Positions 16,515 through 25,349 of a DNA stretch of 64,000 nucleotides are shown here, piece after piece (the stretch's first letter is position 1; every line of letters starts with the position of its first letter). The position numbers and the translations under genes were made by a program. The notes beneath the pieces are model-generated. The model saw only the letters and a list, made by a program, of their open reading frames with translations. It was not told the origin of the DNA and made no database searches. The DNA is from Variovorax sp. PCZ-1 (lineage in GTDB: Bacteria > Pseudomonadota > Gammaproteobacteria > Burkholderiales > Burkholderiaceae_C): the NCBI RefSeq assembly GCF_018413605.1, contig NZ_JAHCDN010000001.1:1984001-2048000 (forward strand), in the 5' to 3' direction.

Positions 16515-18784
16515 GATTTTGTGGGCTTGCTAAGCTTGATGGCGCTTAATTCGGCTGAATCGCTCAAATCAAAATCCAAGCTGCCGTCATCGGCAGACGC
16601 ATCGTTGGTTTTCACCAAAGGATGCGGCAAGCTCACCGTGCGATCTTCTGGAGAGAGCAAATCATCCATTGGAGACGAGAGCATCAAGCCATCGCCCAAA
16701 TCCACATCCGGCGTGTTCGATATGCCGCCTGCTGGCAGCACAGGCGTTTGCATCGAAATCGGAAGCATGGAATAAGCTGCGTCTGTGCGACCGAGCTCTT
16801 TGGCCAAGGCATACAGGAGCATCAGCTCGCGGTACGCGGCCATATCCAAAGTTTGATGATCTCCATCAGGCTGGCGGAAGATGGAATCTTCGATCACATC
16901 CTGCGCCTGCTGCGGCATCCCCCATACGGATTGGATATTGCGCAGCACCTCGGGAAAATCTTCTAAACCCTGTGATTGCGCGCCATAGCCAGCAAACTCG
17001 GGAACTTGCGCATTGAACACACGGTTGAACTCTTCGCGCAATTCATCGTAGTCCGCCTGACGATTCGTGCGGTAATAAATATCAAACAAATCCATGTAAG
17101 CCAGCGCACTGGTTTCCACATTGTCTGTGATGTGGTTTTTCAGTACCTCGATCGCTTGGTCAGGCTGGCCAAGCGAAAGGAAGAAGTCTGCCTGTTCTTG
17201 AATATCAAACAACTCTTCTGCCGCCACAACACGCGGACTACCGAAACCACTGCCCGCGAAATCAGTGTTACCAAAGCCACTCCTACCAACGCGCGCCGTA
17301 GAGGGCGAAGCTGGCATCAAAGAAGGTGGCGGGGTGCTGTCGACCCGGCCCATGCTACCGCCTCGCCCCGAGGGCGCAGTGGTGCCCAGCGGTTGAGTTT
17401 TTGCGGTGGGCAGACCCGTCTTGTCAGCACTGGGCTTGAAATCGATGGGTGTGGTGGCTTTCTCCACAAAGCGTAACGGGCTTTTCTCAGCAAGTGCGCC
17501 TGTGCGAGTGAAATCATCACTGCCCTTGCCTGCTGCACCGCTCAGGTTGCCACGCGCTGGCATACCGGGAGAAGTAGCTTCAGGCGTGAAGCTGCTGTTG
17601 GATTGTTTTTGCAAAGGTGACAGGGCAGAATCCGTGCCTTCACCCAAATGCTTCCATAGGTGCTGCTCATCTTTCGGCTCAGCTTTCGCGCCGCTGCCAC
17701 CCCACCAAGGTTGACCATTTTGGGCACTGCGACTGCGCTGCCAGAAAAAGAAACTCAAAGCCAATGCGAGCAATGACAACAGCCCCAATGAGATGGTCAG
17801 AGGGTTGACATAGCGCTCTTTTTTAGCGATCTGCAATTCTGTCGAGAGGGTGGCGATATCTTGCCCCTGACGCTTGCTTTGCTCAAGTGCCGTGCGCATC
17901 TGGCCTTCAAGTGTTTCCAAGCGCTGGGAATCACGCAAAACATCCTCTGGTGAAGCATTCAGGGTGCGCCACAGCGCTTGCGCCTGGCGGCGCACCGCCT
18001 CATCGCCTGAGGGCGTGCTCGCCAACTCAGCCGAGCCACGCAGACTGGGCTCAGCAGCCGTAAGATCGATTAAATCAATTTTCAGACGCGGTGCTGCTTG
18101 GTTCGCAGGCTTGCGAACCACAGAAGCAGGCGTTGTTACGCGCTGGCTGCTGACGGATGCTGCATCCGTGCCAGATGGGTTAACCGCATTTTGGCGAGCC
18201 TCACGCTGAGCTTGGCGCTGCTGTCGTCTTTGCTGGGCGCGCTCAGCGCGGCGTTCTTGTGCGGTGCTGCCAGATTGAGCATTCGCTTCGCCCGAGGGTG
18301 CAGCAGCTGCCCCGCCGAAAGCGATACGCGGCGTGGCAAGCGGAGCGGTTGGCGCAGCTGGAATGATGGCGGGAGAAATCGTCACGCCACTACTGGGCTC
18401 TGCATCCGTCAGCGCTTCTGCTAATAGCACATAGCGGCGCGATACCGATCCACCGCAGGTTGAGCGTACAAAAAGAGTGACCACAGGCTCATCGACGACC
18501 GCTGAGGAACGGATGCGGATGCGCAGCTCACCGCCACTTGCGCGTTCTTGACTCACACTCAAGGCATTTGGCGAAATACGTGTATCGCCATAAAAGAGCT
18601 CTACGGAAATACAACTGGCTTCAGGCTGCGCCTCTTGGGCATCCAAACTGGCTTGAACGCTCAGATCTAATCCTCGGCCTATCAATGCTGTGCCGCGAAC
18701 ACGTCCAAGCGACAAAGCACTGGCCAAAGTGCTCACCACAAATAACGTTATCCCTGCAATGATTTGCCAGCGCTTGAAAACCAT
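16511..18784 (-). CDS. FimV-like inner-membrane protein
   Basis: A 757-residue protein. After a signal segment (residues 1-25) comes a FimV-type N-terminal domain starting ALSLGRVRGTALIGRGLDL and ending SRRYVLLAEA. A Lys/Arg/Gln-rich low-complexity region, a coiled coil (about residues 285-325), one membrane segment (TISLGLLSLLALALSFFFW) and a cytoplasmic part with a TPR-like unit (FDIQEQADFFLSLGQPDQA) follow. The family takes part in type IV pilus assembly and polar localisation. The open frame runs 86 codons further upstream, but ATG 18784 gives the signal peptide at the N-terminus. No pilus genes are adjacent. Confidence 0.75.
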   Translation of the reverse strand: MVFKRWQIIAGITLFVVSTLASALSLGRVRGTALIGRGLDLSVQASLDAQEAQPEASCISVELFYGDTRISPNALSVSQERASGGELRIRIRSSAVVDEPVVTLFVRSTCGGSVSRRYVLLAEALTDAEPSSGVTISPAIIPAAPTAPLATPRIAFGGAAAAPSGEANAQSGSTAQERRAERAQQRRQQRQAQREARQNAVNPSGTDAASVSSQRVTTPASVVRKPANQAAPRLKIDLIDLTAAEPSLRGSAELASTPSGDEAVRRQAQALWRTLNASPEDVLRDSQRLETLEGQMRTALEQSKRQGQDIATLSTELQIAKKERYVNPLTISLGLLSLLALALSFFFWQRSRSAQNGQPWWGGSGAKAEPKDEQHLWKHLGEGTDSALSPLQKQSNSSFTPEATSPGMPARGNLSGAAGKGSDDFTRTGALAEKSPLRFVEKATTPIDFKPSADKTGLPTAKTQPLGTTAPSGRGGSMGRVDSTPPPSLMPASPSTARVGRSGFGNTDFAGSGFGSPRVVAAEELFDIQEQADFFLSLGQPDQAIEVLKNHITDNVETSALAYMDLFDIYYRTNRQADYDELREEFNRVFNAQVPEFAGYGAQSQGLEDFPEVLRNIQSVWGMPQQAQDVIEDSIFRQPDGDHQTLDMAAYRELMLLYALAKELGRTDAAYSMLPISMQTPVLPAGGISNTPDVDLGDGLMLSSPMDDLLSPEDRTVSLPHPLVKTNDASADDGSLDFDLSDSAELSAIKLSKPTKS

Positions 18785-18865
18785 GTGTTTTAGACAATTC
18801 TTGTTGCTCTCACACCGCGCAAGAAAATACTCACGACCCATGCGATTGCCCGTAATTTGTGCATT

Positions 18866-18894
18866 TTGACACACAGACCTGCAATAATTAATAC
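18866..18894 (+). promoter_or_regulatory. Near-consensus sigma-70 promoter against the 3-hydroxyacyl-CoA dehydrogenase start
   Basis: TTGACA (18866-18871), a 17-bp spacer and TAATAC (18889-18894) make a near-perfect promoter. The dehydrogenase ATG at 18896 begins 1 bp after the -10 box, with no Shine-Dalgarno before it. Either transcription starts unusually close, or the match is fortuitous and the true start lies elsewhere. Confidence 0.45.
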
Positions 18895-18895
18895 T

Positions 18896-20440
18896 ATGAA
18901 CTGCGTATTTACACATATTGGCATCGTCGGCACGGGTGCGATGGGTCGCGGCATCGCCCAAATGGCTGCGCAAGCAGGTGCTCAAGTTTTGTTGTTTGAT
19001 ACAGCGCCTGATGCTGCCAACAAGGCACGCGAGGCTTTGCATACAACCTGGGGCAAGCTCCTCGAAAAAGGCCGCCTTACACCCGAACTACTCCAACAAT
19101 ACTCTGATCGCTTACTTCCCTGCTCCAGTCTTGACGAGTTCAAGGTCTGTGATCTGGTGATTGAGGCGGTCGTGGAGAAACTGGATGTCAAACAAAACCT
19201 ATTCAAGCAGCTTGAGCAGTTAGTCTCTGCCAGTTGTGTTCTTGCAACGAATACATCCTCTTTATCAGTCACAGCGATCGCTTGCGCCCTCTCTCAACCT
19301 GAGCGCTTTGCAGGCTATCATTTTTTTAATCCAGTCCCCTTGATGAAAGTGGTGGAGGTCATTCCGGGGCTGAAAACTTCAGCCGCCGTCTCTGCAAAGC
19401 TCACGGAGCTGACGCGCCAAATGGGACACACACCCGTCATGGCATCGGATACACCCGGCTTCATCGTCAATCACGCCGGGCGTGGATACGGAACTGAAGC
19501 GCTGCGTATCGTAGGCGAAGGCGTGGCAGATTTCGCCACGATTGATACGATCTTGAAAGACCAAGTCGGCTTCAAGCTGGGGCCCTTTGAACTGATGGAT
19601 CTGACCGGGCTGGATGTGTCTCATCCGGTGATGGAGTCGGTGTATCGCCAGTATTACGACGAGCCGCGCTATCGCCCCAGTGTGATCACGGCGCAGCGCT
19701 TGGCGGGCGGCGTACTCGGGCGCAAGACGAAAGCGGGTTTCTATGATTATTCAGAGGAAAAACAGCCGATTGCCGGCATAGAATCTGCGCAGAGTGCTAC
19801 TAAATTCATAGCAATTGACTCTGCGCAGTGGCCTCCGGTATGGGTCTCACAAAATGCCTCGCGTCGCATGCAACTGCTCGAATTGCTGCATAAGCTAGGC
19901 GCAAAAATTGAAACCGGACAAAGCCCTTCGCTGCATGCGCTCACCATCGCTGCGCCTCTGGGCTGGGATGTGACGACCGTGGCTGTTTTCGAGCGCTACG
20001 ACCCTGCGCGCACCGTGGGCATCGATATGCTGATCGACGATGCCGTGACCAAGCGCCGCGTGATCATGGGCAATCCGGCCGTGCGCGCTGACATGCTCGC
20101 CGCAGCAGCTGCCATCTTTGGGAGTGATGGCAAACCTGTGAGCACCATCCGCGACAGCGCGGGTTTCGTCACGCAGCGCGTGGTCGCCGCGATTGTGAAC
20201 ATCGCCTCCGACATGTGCCAGCAGCAGATTTGCACACCCCAAGATTTGGATACTGCCGTACAGCTTGGTCTGGGCTATCCCACGGGGCCTCTGGCCATGG
20301 GCAATGGTGTGGGTGGTGCGAGCGTGCTCGAAGTGTTGGTGAACATGCAGACCGTCTATGGTGATCCGCGCTATCGCGCCAGCCCTTGGCTGCGCCGCCG
20401 TGGCGCTTTAGGCTTAAGCTTGCTGCATGTAGAAGCATGA
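18896..20440 (+). CDS. 3-hydroxyacyl-CoA dehydrogenase (PaaH/PaaC-like)
   Basis: A 514-residue protein with the NAD motif GIVGTGAMGRG, the 3HCDH catalytic region YHFFNPVPLMKVVEVIPG and NHAGRGYGTEAL, and a second C-terminal 3HCDH domain (SAGFVTQRVVAAIVNIASDM; QLGLGYPTGPLAMG). This two-domain length is typical of PaaH-type 3-hydroxyadipyl-CoA dehydrogenases. It oxidises an (S)-3-hydroxyacyl-CoA with NAD+. An enoyl-CoA hydratase follows after 7 bp. Dispersed repeat copy 6 lies between the two halves and encodes IAGIESAQSATKFIA. Confidence 0.9.
   Translation: MNCVFTHIGIVGTGAMGRGIAQMAAQAGAQVLLFDTAPDAANKAREALHTTWGKLLEKGRLTPELLQQYSDRLLPCSSLDEFKVCDLVIEAVVEKLDVKQNLFKQLEQLVSASCVLATNTSSLSVTAIACALSQPERFAGYHFFNPVPLMKVVEVIPGLKTSAAVSAKLTELTRQMGHTPVMASDTPGFIVNHAGRGYGTEALRIVGEGVADFATIDTILKDQVGFKLGPFELMDLTGLDVSHPVMESVYRQYYDEPRYRPSVITAQRLAGGVLGRKTKAGFYDYSEEKQPIAGIESAQSATKFIAIDSAQWPPVWVSQNASRRMQLLELLHKLGAKIETGQSPSLHALTIAAPLGWDVTTVAVFERYDPARTVGIDMLIDDAVTKRRVIMGNPAVRADMLAAAAAIFGSDGKPVSTIRDSAGFVTQRVVAAIVNIASDMCQQQICTPQDLDTAVQLGLGYPTGPLAMGNGVGGASVLEVLVNMQTVYGDPRYRASPWLRRRGALGLSLLHVEA
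19768..19815 (-). repeat. Dispersed repeat, copy 6 (inside 3-hydroxyacyl-CoA dehydrogenase)
   Basis: It is reverse oriented: ATTGCCGGCATAGAATCTG, CGCAGAGTGC, TACTAAATTCATAGC. It is in frame with the host gene and sits in the linker between dehydrogenase domains. Confidence 0.88.
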
Positions 20441-20447
20441 AGCCAAT

Positions 20448-21254
20448 ATGAGCCAAGAACCGAACTTCCCCAGCGGTGAAATCAAAGCCAGTGTCCTTGG
20501 CGAAGCAGCCAATATCAAACTGCTCACGATCTCCAATCCCACGCTGCGCAACGCCTTGAGCCCTGCGATCTATGCCGCAGGCATTGAAGCGATCAACCAT
20601 GCCGACAGCAGCGCTGATGTACGGGCAGTCATCATCACCGGCGAAGGCGAAAGCTTCTGCGCTGGAGGCAATTTGCAGCGCCTCCAATACAACCGCACGC
20701 AGCCACGCCAAGTGCAAGCTGACAGCATCGATGGCCTGCATGCTTGGATCGAAGCAATTCGCACTTGCCGCAAACCTGTGATTGCTGCTGTGGAAGGCGC
20801 TGCAGCCGGTGCAGGCTTCTCACTCTCGCTGGCTTGCGACATGATCATCGCCAGCCGCGATGCAATCTTCGTGATGGCTTACAGCACGGTTGGCCTCTCA
20901 CCCGATGGCGGCGGCAGTTGGCAACTCGCTCGCGCACTCCCGCGCCAGCTTGCCTCCGAACTTTTACTCTCAGGTGACCGCGTCACAGCTGAGCGCTTAC
21001 ATGCACTAGGCGTGATCAACCAACTGGCGGACAAAGGCCAAGCCCTAGGAACAGCTTTGCAAATCGCCGAAAAACTGGCAGCTCGCGCTCCCAATGTACT
21101 CGCCAGTATCAAAGAACTCGTGAGCGACGCACCTGAACGCAGCTTGAATGATCACCTCGAAGCCGAACGCGATTTCTTCGTGAACAACTTGCATCACGCC
21201 AACGGCGGCGAAGGCATTTCAGCATTTTTAGAGAAGCGTCAACCGAAGTTTTAA
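20448..21254 (+). CDS. Enoyl-CoA hydratase family protein
   Basis: A 268-residue crotonase with SFCAGGNLQRL and AAAGAGFSLSLACDMIIAS (oxyanion hole), DGGGSW in the active-site loop and the usual ISAFLEKRQPKF ending. It follows the 3-hydroxyacyl-CoA dehydrogenase by 7 bp and should act one step before it, hydrating an enoyl-CoA. Similar proteins are often annotated as alternative oxepin-CoA hydrolases, but no other phenylacetate genes are present, so I keep the general name. Confidence 0.88.
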   Translation: MSQEPNFPSGEIKASVLGEAANIKLLTISNPTLRNALSPAIYAAGIEAINHADSSADVRAVIITGEGESFCAGGNLQRLQYNRTQPRQVQADSIDGLHAWIEAIRTCRKPVIAAVEGAAAGAGFSLSLACDMIIASRDAIFVMAYSTVGLSPDGGGSWQLARALPRQLASELLLSGDRVTAERLHALGVINQLADKGQALGTALQIAEKLAARAPNVLASIKELVSDAPERSLNDHLEAERDFFVNNLHHANGGEGISAFLEKRQPKF

Positions 21255-21261
21255 AGCCAGA

Positions 21262-21325
21262 ATTTTGAGGATTTTTGTTCTTTCGCCAGCATGAGATAAG
21301 CGCAGAGCGCTATCTATTTAAGAGT
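21262..21325 (-). repeat. Dispersed repeat, copy 7
   Basis: Reverse oriented: TTTTGAGGATTTTTG tail, TTCGCCAGCATGAGATAA, GCGCAGAGCGCTATCTATT. It lies between two convergent genes and carries CCAGC where most copies have CCGGC. Confidence 0.7.
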
Positions 21326-21350
21326 GAATTTCAAAGATACCCATGCGGCG

Positions 21351-22319
21351 TCAATGCTTTGCATGCCGTGAAAAGAAAGCCCACATCGCCTCATTCGCGC
21401 TGAAATCCTTCACGACTTTTCCGATCACCGAGACGAAGGTGTATTGCGTACCGCCCGGCCAAGCATGCCCACCGCCCTTACTTCGGTAAAACGCCACTTC
21501 GCCACGGCCTGTGCCGGTATAGCTCAGCAAGTCGGTGGTACTGCCATCGGTGAGATCGGTATCAGGCAAGGTAATGGTCGAGCTGAGAGAAACAGAATTT
21601 TTAGCTGCCCAAAAAGCCACAGTGGCTGTGGTAAAGAGCACATTGCCCCCAAACACTCCTGCAACTGAGCCGCCTGCATAAGGCATCAAAGGATCCGCAT
21701 CGCCAGAGAAGATGGCAATAGGCAATGCGGGGGAAGGATTGCAGCTGGCTTGAATATCGCTTGGTAAATTCGCTACCACCGAGGCTACAGCAGCAAAGCG
21801 ACCAGGCAGCTCGCAGGCCAAGCGCTGCGTGAGCATGCCGCCATTGGAGATGCCTGCGGCATAGATTCGCTTAGCATCGATGTTGTATTCCAAAACAAGC
21901 GCATCAAGAATCGCAGCTGTGAAAGCCACATCATTGGTTTTATTCGTGATAGTAGCGCGGCCATCATCCCAAGTGCCGTTCACAGAATCTGGATAAATCG
22001 CGATGAAATTCTTTTGGCTGGCAAAGCCAGAGAAACCACTGCCAGAGCTGCTCGTGATGCGGCCAATGCTCGCTGCCGAGCCTTGGCCGCCATGAAACAG
22101 CAAGACGGCAGACATGGGTTGCGCACTGTTGTAGCTGGTGGGCACATGCAGCAAAAAGCGGCGCGATACGCCAGCGACAGATATGGTTTTGGTGAAATCG
22201 CCGCTCTTGCCCGTGAAAGCAGGCTGAGCCGCCTGCGCATCGCCGCCGCCGCCACAGGAAGCCAGCAGGATGGAGCTAGCCAAAACAATGCGGGCGATGT
22301 GATGGAAGAATGCTTTCAT
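21351..22319 (-). CDS. Lipoprotein esterase of the PHB-depolymerase/feruloyl-esterase family
   Basis: A 322-residue alpha/beta hydrolase with a lipoprotein signal (ILLASCGGGG; cysteine near residue 23). It shows LLFHGGQGSAAS as oxyanion region, GISNGGMLTQRL with the nucleophile serine, a DADPLMPY aspartate region and GGHAWPGG with the histidine. The family (LpqC-like) cleaves polyhydroxybutyrate oligomers or aryl esters outside the cytoplasm. ATG 22319 is preferred because it starts the signal peptide directly. No polymer-binding domain is present. Confidence 0.85.
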   Translation of the reverse strand: MKAFFHHIARIVLASSILLASCGGGGDAQAAQPAFTGKSGDFTKTISVAGVSRRFLLHVPTSYNSAQPMSAVLLFHGGQGSAASIGRITSSSGSGFSGFASQKNFIAIYPDSVNGTWDDGRATITNKTNDVAFTAAILDALVLEYNIDAKRIYAAGISNGGMLTQRLACELPGRFAAVASVVANLPSDIQASCNPSPALPIAIFSGDADPLMPYAGGSVAGVFGGNVLFTTATVAFWAAKNSVSLSSTITLPDTDLTDGSTTDLLSYTGTGRGEVAFYRSKGGGHAWPGGTQYTFVSVIGKVVKDFSANEAMWAFFSRHAKH

Positions 22320-22552
22320 AAGGGCGAACACTTTTAGAGCTTGCTCAGATTAACGCTTTGAATTGTGAGCCGAATGACGGCGCTTCCGTAAATTTAGATG
22401 AAGTTCTCTGTTGTGGTTCCATCGCAAAAGAAGTGCTCACTGCCATTCATGAGACAATGCATGCTTGTCAGCGCAACGCTGGCTTCTGAAATCTCTTCCG
22501 CGTCGATTGAATTTCAGCCCTTCTCGCTACACATTTGGTGGCTGACGCAAAC

Positions 22553-22575
22553 ACCCAGTTTTATTTCCACTGGGT
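22553..22575 (+). promoter_or_regulatory. Hairpin in the rhlE leader
   Basis: ACCCAGT (22553-22559) and ACTGGGT (22569-22575) form a 7-bp stem with a 9-base loop, ending 18 bp before the rhlE ATG. No Shine-Dalgarno is visible in the remaining T/A-rich leader. The 22320-22552 stretch before it shows no gene. Confidence 0.4.
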
Positions 22576-22593
22576 TTGCTTTGAAAATTTTTC

Positions 22594-24258
22594 ATGACTT
22601 TTGAATCTCTGGGCTTAGCGCCTGCACTGCTCAAGGCTGTAACAGCTGAGGGCTATACCAACCCTACCCCCGTCCAAGCACAAGCTATTCCTCACGTACT
22701 CGCTGGCACAGACTTGCTCGCTGGTGCACAAACCGGTACGGGCAAAACGGCCGCCTTCACCCTGCCCTTGCTGCATCGTCTCTCCTTTGGTCGCAGCGTG
22801 CCCAACAAATTCGGCAATCCTGGCGTGCGTGCCCTGATCCTTACGCCTACGCGCGAGCTGGCTGCGCAGGTGGAAGAAAGCATCAAGACCTATGGCAAAT
22901 TCTTGCAGCTCAAATCCGCTGTGATTTTTGGCGGCGTGGGTATGAATCCGCAAATCGCGCAATTGCGCAAAGGCGTGGATATTCTGGTGGCCACACCTGG
23001 CCGCTTGCTCGATCTGGCGAGTCAAGGCGTGCTGGATTTGCAAACCGTGCAAATGCTCGTGCTCGATGAAGCGGATCGCATGCTCGATATGGGCTTCATT
23101 CACGACATCCGCAAAATCCTTGTGTTGCTCCCAAAGCAGCGCCAAACGCTTTTGTTCTCCGCCACCTTCAGCGGCGAAATCCGCGAGCTGGCTCAGAGCT
23201 TTTTGCACAACCCGCAATCCATTCAAGTCACACCGCCCAACACCACAGTGCAGCGCATCACGCAGAGCTGGAGCCTCGTGAGTCGCGACAAGAAGAAAGA
23301 AGCGCTGGCGCACATTATCAAAAGCCGCGAGTGGAACCAAGTGCTGGCCTTCACGCGCACAAAATTTGGCGCCAACGATGTGGCAGCCTATTTAGAAAAG
23401 CAAGGCATCAGCGCGATGGCACTGCATGGCAACAAAAGCCAATCTGCCCGCACGCAAGCCTTGGCTGAATTCAAAAGCGGCAAGCTGCGCGCTTTGGTCG
23501 CGACCGACATTGCCGCACGCGGCATTGATATTGAAGAGCTGCCACATGTAGTGAACTATGAAATCCCGAACGTGAGTGAAGATTACGTTCACCGCATTGG
23601 CCGCACGGGCCGCGCTGGCAAAGATGGTTTTGCCATCAGCTTGGTCTGCCTCGATGAAGAAGGCTTCTTGCTCGATATTGAAAAATTCACCAAGCAGCGC
23701 ATCCCGCGTGAAGACATGCCCGAGTTCGCGCCCGTGCAAGGCGAGAAAGCCATGCCCATGGCCATGGGCCGGCAAGTGCTCTGGGGCGGCGCAGGCAAGC
23801 CGCCTAGCCGCGAAGAAATGGCTGCGGCTGGCAAGGCAGCGCGCCGCGAGATGATGCAGCGGATCAACACCCGCAAAGAAGGTGAACGCGCCGCTGGTGG
23901 TGGGCGAGGTGGGAATAACGGTGGTGGCGGTGGCTCGCGTTCAGGCAATGCGCCTGCTCGTGCACCTTCGCGCAGTCCTTCACACGCACCCGCGCATGGC
24001 GCTCGTGGTCATGGTGGCTCCGGCGGCGGCCAACCCGATCCGATGCGCACTGGCGTGGATAGCTTCGCAAGCCGTGGCCGTCATCCTAACGGCGGCGGTG
24101 GCAACGGTGGGCGTGGTCGCTCAGGCGGCGGCTCGGGTGGCGGTGGTTTTGGAGGTAACTCAAATGGCAACTCATTCGGCAGATCAAGCGGAAATGGCGG
24201 GGGCGGGGGCAACAGGAATGGTGGCTCTGATCGCGGGGGCTTCCGGTCTGGTCGGTAA
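22594..24258 (+). CDS. rhlE: DEAD-box RNA helicase
   Basis: A 554-residue RhlE-type helicase. Motifs in order are the Q motif ([10 protein letters not shown]), I (AQTGTGKTA), Ia (PTRELAAQ), II (DEAD), III (SAT), IV-V ([12 protein letters not shown]) and VI ([10 protein letters not shown]). After about residue 430 the tail is Gly/Arg/Asn/Ser-rich, an RGG-like RNA-binding extension. RhlE helps ribosome assembly and mRNA turnover, often more in the cold. The last 41 bp overlap the next gene in another frame. Confidence 0.95.
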   Translation: MTFESLGLAPALLKAVTAEGYTNPTPVQAQAIPHVLAGTDLLAGAQTGTGKTAAFTLPLLHRLSFGRSVPNKFGNPGVRALILTPTRELAAQVEESIKTYGKFLQLKSAVIFGGVGMNPQIAQLRKGVDILVATPGRLLDLASQGVLDLQTVQMLVLDEADRMLDMGFIHDIRKILVLLPKQRQTLLFSATFSGEIRELAQSFLHNPQSIQVTPPNTTVQRITQSWSLVSRDKKKEALAHIIKSREWNQVLAFTRTKFGANDVAAYLEKQGISAMALHGNKSQSARTQALAEFKSGKLRALVATDIAARGIDIEELPHVVNYEIPNVSEDYVHRIGRTGRAGKDGFAISLVCLDEEGFLLDIEKFTKQRIPREDMPEFAPVQGEKAMPMAMGRQVLWGGAGKPPSREEMAAAGKAARREMMQRINTRKEGERAAGGGRGGNNGGGGGSRSGNAPARAPSRSPSHAPAHGARGHGGSGGGQPDPMRTGVDSFASRGRHPNGGGGNGGRGRSGGGSGGGGFGGNSNGNSFGRSSGNGGGGGNRNGGSDRGGFRSGR

Positions 24259-24880
24259 AGAGCTGCTCGCTCTTTTGCTGAGTGATAGCGCTTGCCGCGA
24301 GGTGCACAGTCTTGTGCGCAAGCCATCGCCTCAAAACCACGCTAAGCTGCAAAGCCATGTGGTGGATTTCGCGAAGCTTGGCACGGCTTCCGCGCAAGCA
24401 TTGCCTGTATCGCACATCGATGAGGTGTATATCAGCTTAGGTACGACCATCAAAGTCGCTGGCAGCCAAGAAGCTTTTCGAGCCGTAGATTTTGATGCCG
24501 TTTTGGCTGTTGCCCGCACAGGACTTGCGCGGGGCGCTACAAAAATAGGCGTCATTTCTGCGATGGGTGCAAGTAGCGCATCAGGCGTGTTTTACAACCG
24601 CGTCAAAGGTGAGATGGAAGACGCTATTTCAAAACTAGGCTACCCAAGCGTCACCATTGCTCGCCCATCGTTCCTAGCTGGCGACCGCGAAGCCTTGAAT
24701 CAAAACGCCCGCCCCGGCGAAAAAATCGCGCTCGTCGCGATGAATCTCTTCAATCCTCTCATCCCGAGCAATTACAAAGCCATAGAAGCCAGCGATGTCG
24801 CCTCATCCTTGCTGCGCCAAGTACGCAAAGGCGTTGCTGGAAAAACGGTGTTGCCTTCAGGGCAGATGCAAATTCACTAA
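24218..24880 (+). CDS. NAD(P)-binding oxidoreductase (atypical SDR, HTATIP2-like)
   Basis: A 220-residue protein opening with [15 protein letters not shown], the atypical-SDR Rossmann motif. A middle segment [19 protein letters not shown] and an ending [17 protein letters not shown] match the NAD(P)H-binding HTATIP2-like group. I chose ATG 24218 because the Rossmann strand starts two codons later and the frame upstream only copies the repetitive rhlE tail. It overlaps rhlE by 41 bp, so it is probably translationally coupled. Function unknown. Confidence 0.75.
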   Translation: MVALIAGASGLVGKELLALLLSDSACREVHSLVRKPSPQNHAKLQSHVVDFAKLGTASAQALPVSHIDEVYISLGTTIKVAGSQEAFRAVDFDAVLAVARTGLARGATKIGVISAMGASSASGVFYNRVKGEMEDAISKLGYPSVTIARPSFLAGDREALNQNARPGEKIALVAMNLFNPLIPSNYKAIEASDVASSLLRQVRKGVAGKTVLPSGQMQIH

Positions 24881-24959
24881 GTCATCTAAGCAAAGCAATC
24901 GCTGTTAGGTTTGGCATACTCAGTATCAAGGCAAGCAACTTCTGCGAGAAAGAGTATTA

Positions 24960-25331
24960 ATGAATCGTCTGTCAGCAAAAATAGGTCAAAGATTCACAGC
25001 ACAGTTTATTGATGGCTTGATAGCTTTCACACTTGGTGCGATGACCTATTTATTACTCAAACAACTTGGTCTTCCGCTCGAATACGCATTTGCAAGCTGG
25101 TTTGCTTACCTGATGCTTTGCGATGGTTTGCCGGGTGGCCAAAGTATTGGTAAGCGCTTTTGTAAGATCTCAGTAGTTCATTTCCAAAGTGAAGAACCTT
25201 GTAGCTATTTGCAATCCTTTGGGCGCAATATCACGATGTTTTTAGGCGTTTTTGATGCTATGTTTATTGCAGGCAAAAGTAAACGTCGATTAGGCGACTA
25301 CCTTGGTCGCACCAAAGTTCTTCAGATGTAA
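24960..25331 (+). CDS. RDD-family membrane protein
   Basis: A 123-residue protein with the RDD pattern: an N-terminal helix with Arg/Asp (RFTAQFIDGLIAF), a second hydrophobic segment, then GQSIGKRFCKISVV and KRRLGDYLGRTKVL. RDD proteins are small membrane proteins of mostly unknown role; some have been linked to ion transport. It has more A+T than its neighbours. The following gene starts 18 bp later on the same strand. Confidence 0.85.
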   Translation: MNRLSAKIGQRFTAQFIDGLIAFTLGAMTYLLLKQLGLPLEYAFASWFAYLMLCDGLPGGQSIGKRFCKISVVHFQSEEPCSYLQSFGRNITMFLGVFDAMFIAGKSKRRLGDYLGRTKVLQM

Positions 25332-25349
25332 TTGATACCTGGAAACAGT

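Noticed and set aside
23882-24217. N-terminal extension of the NAD(P)-binding gene inside the rhlE tail
   Set aside because: It is the second frame of the glycine-rich repeats and lies before the Rossmann strand; ATG 24218 is a sufficient start.
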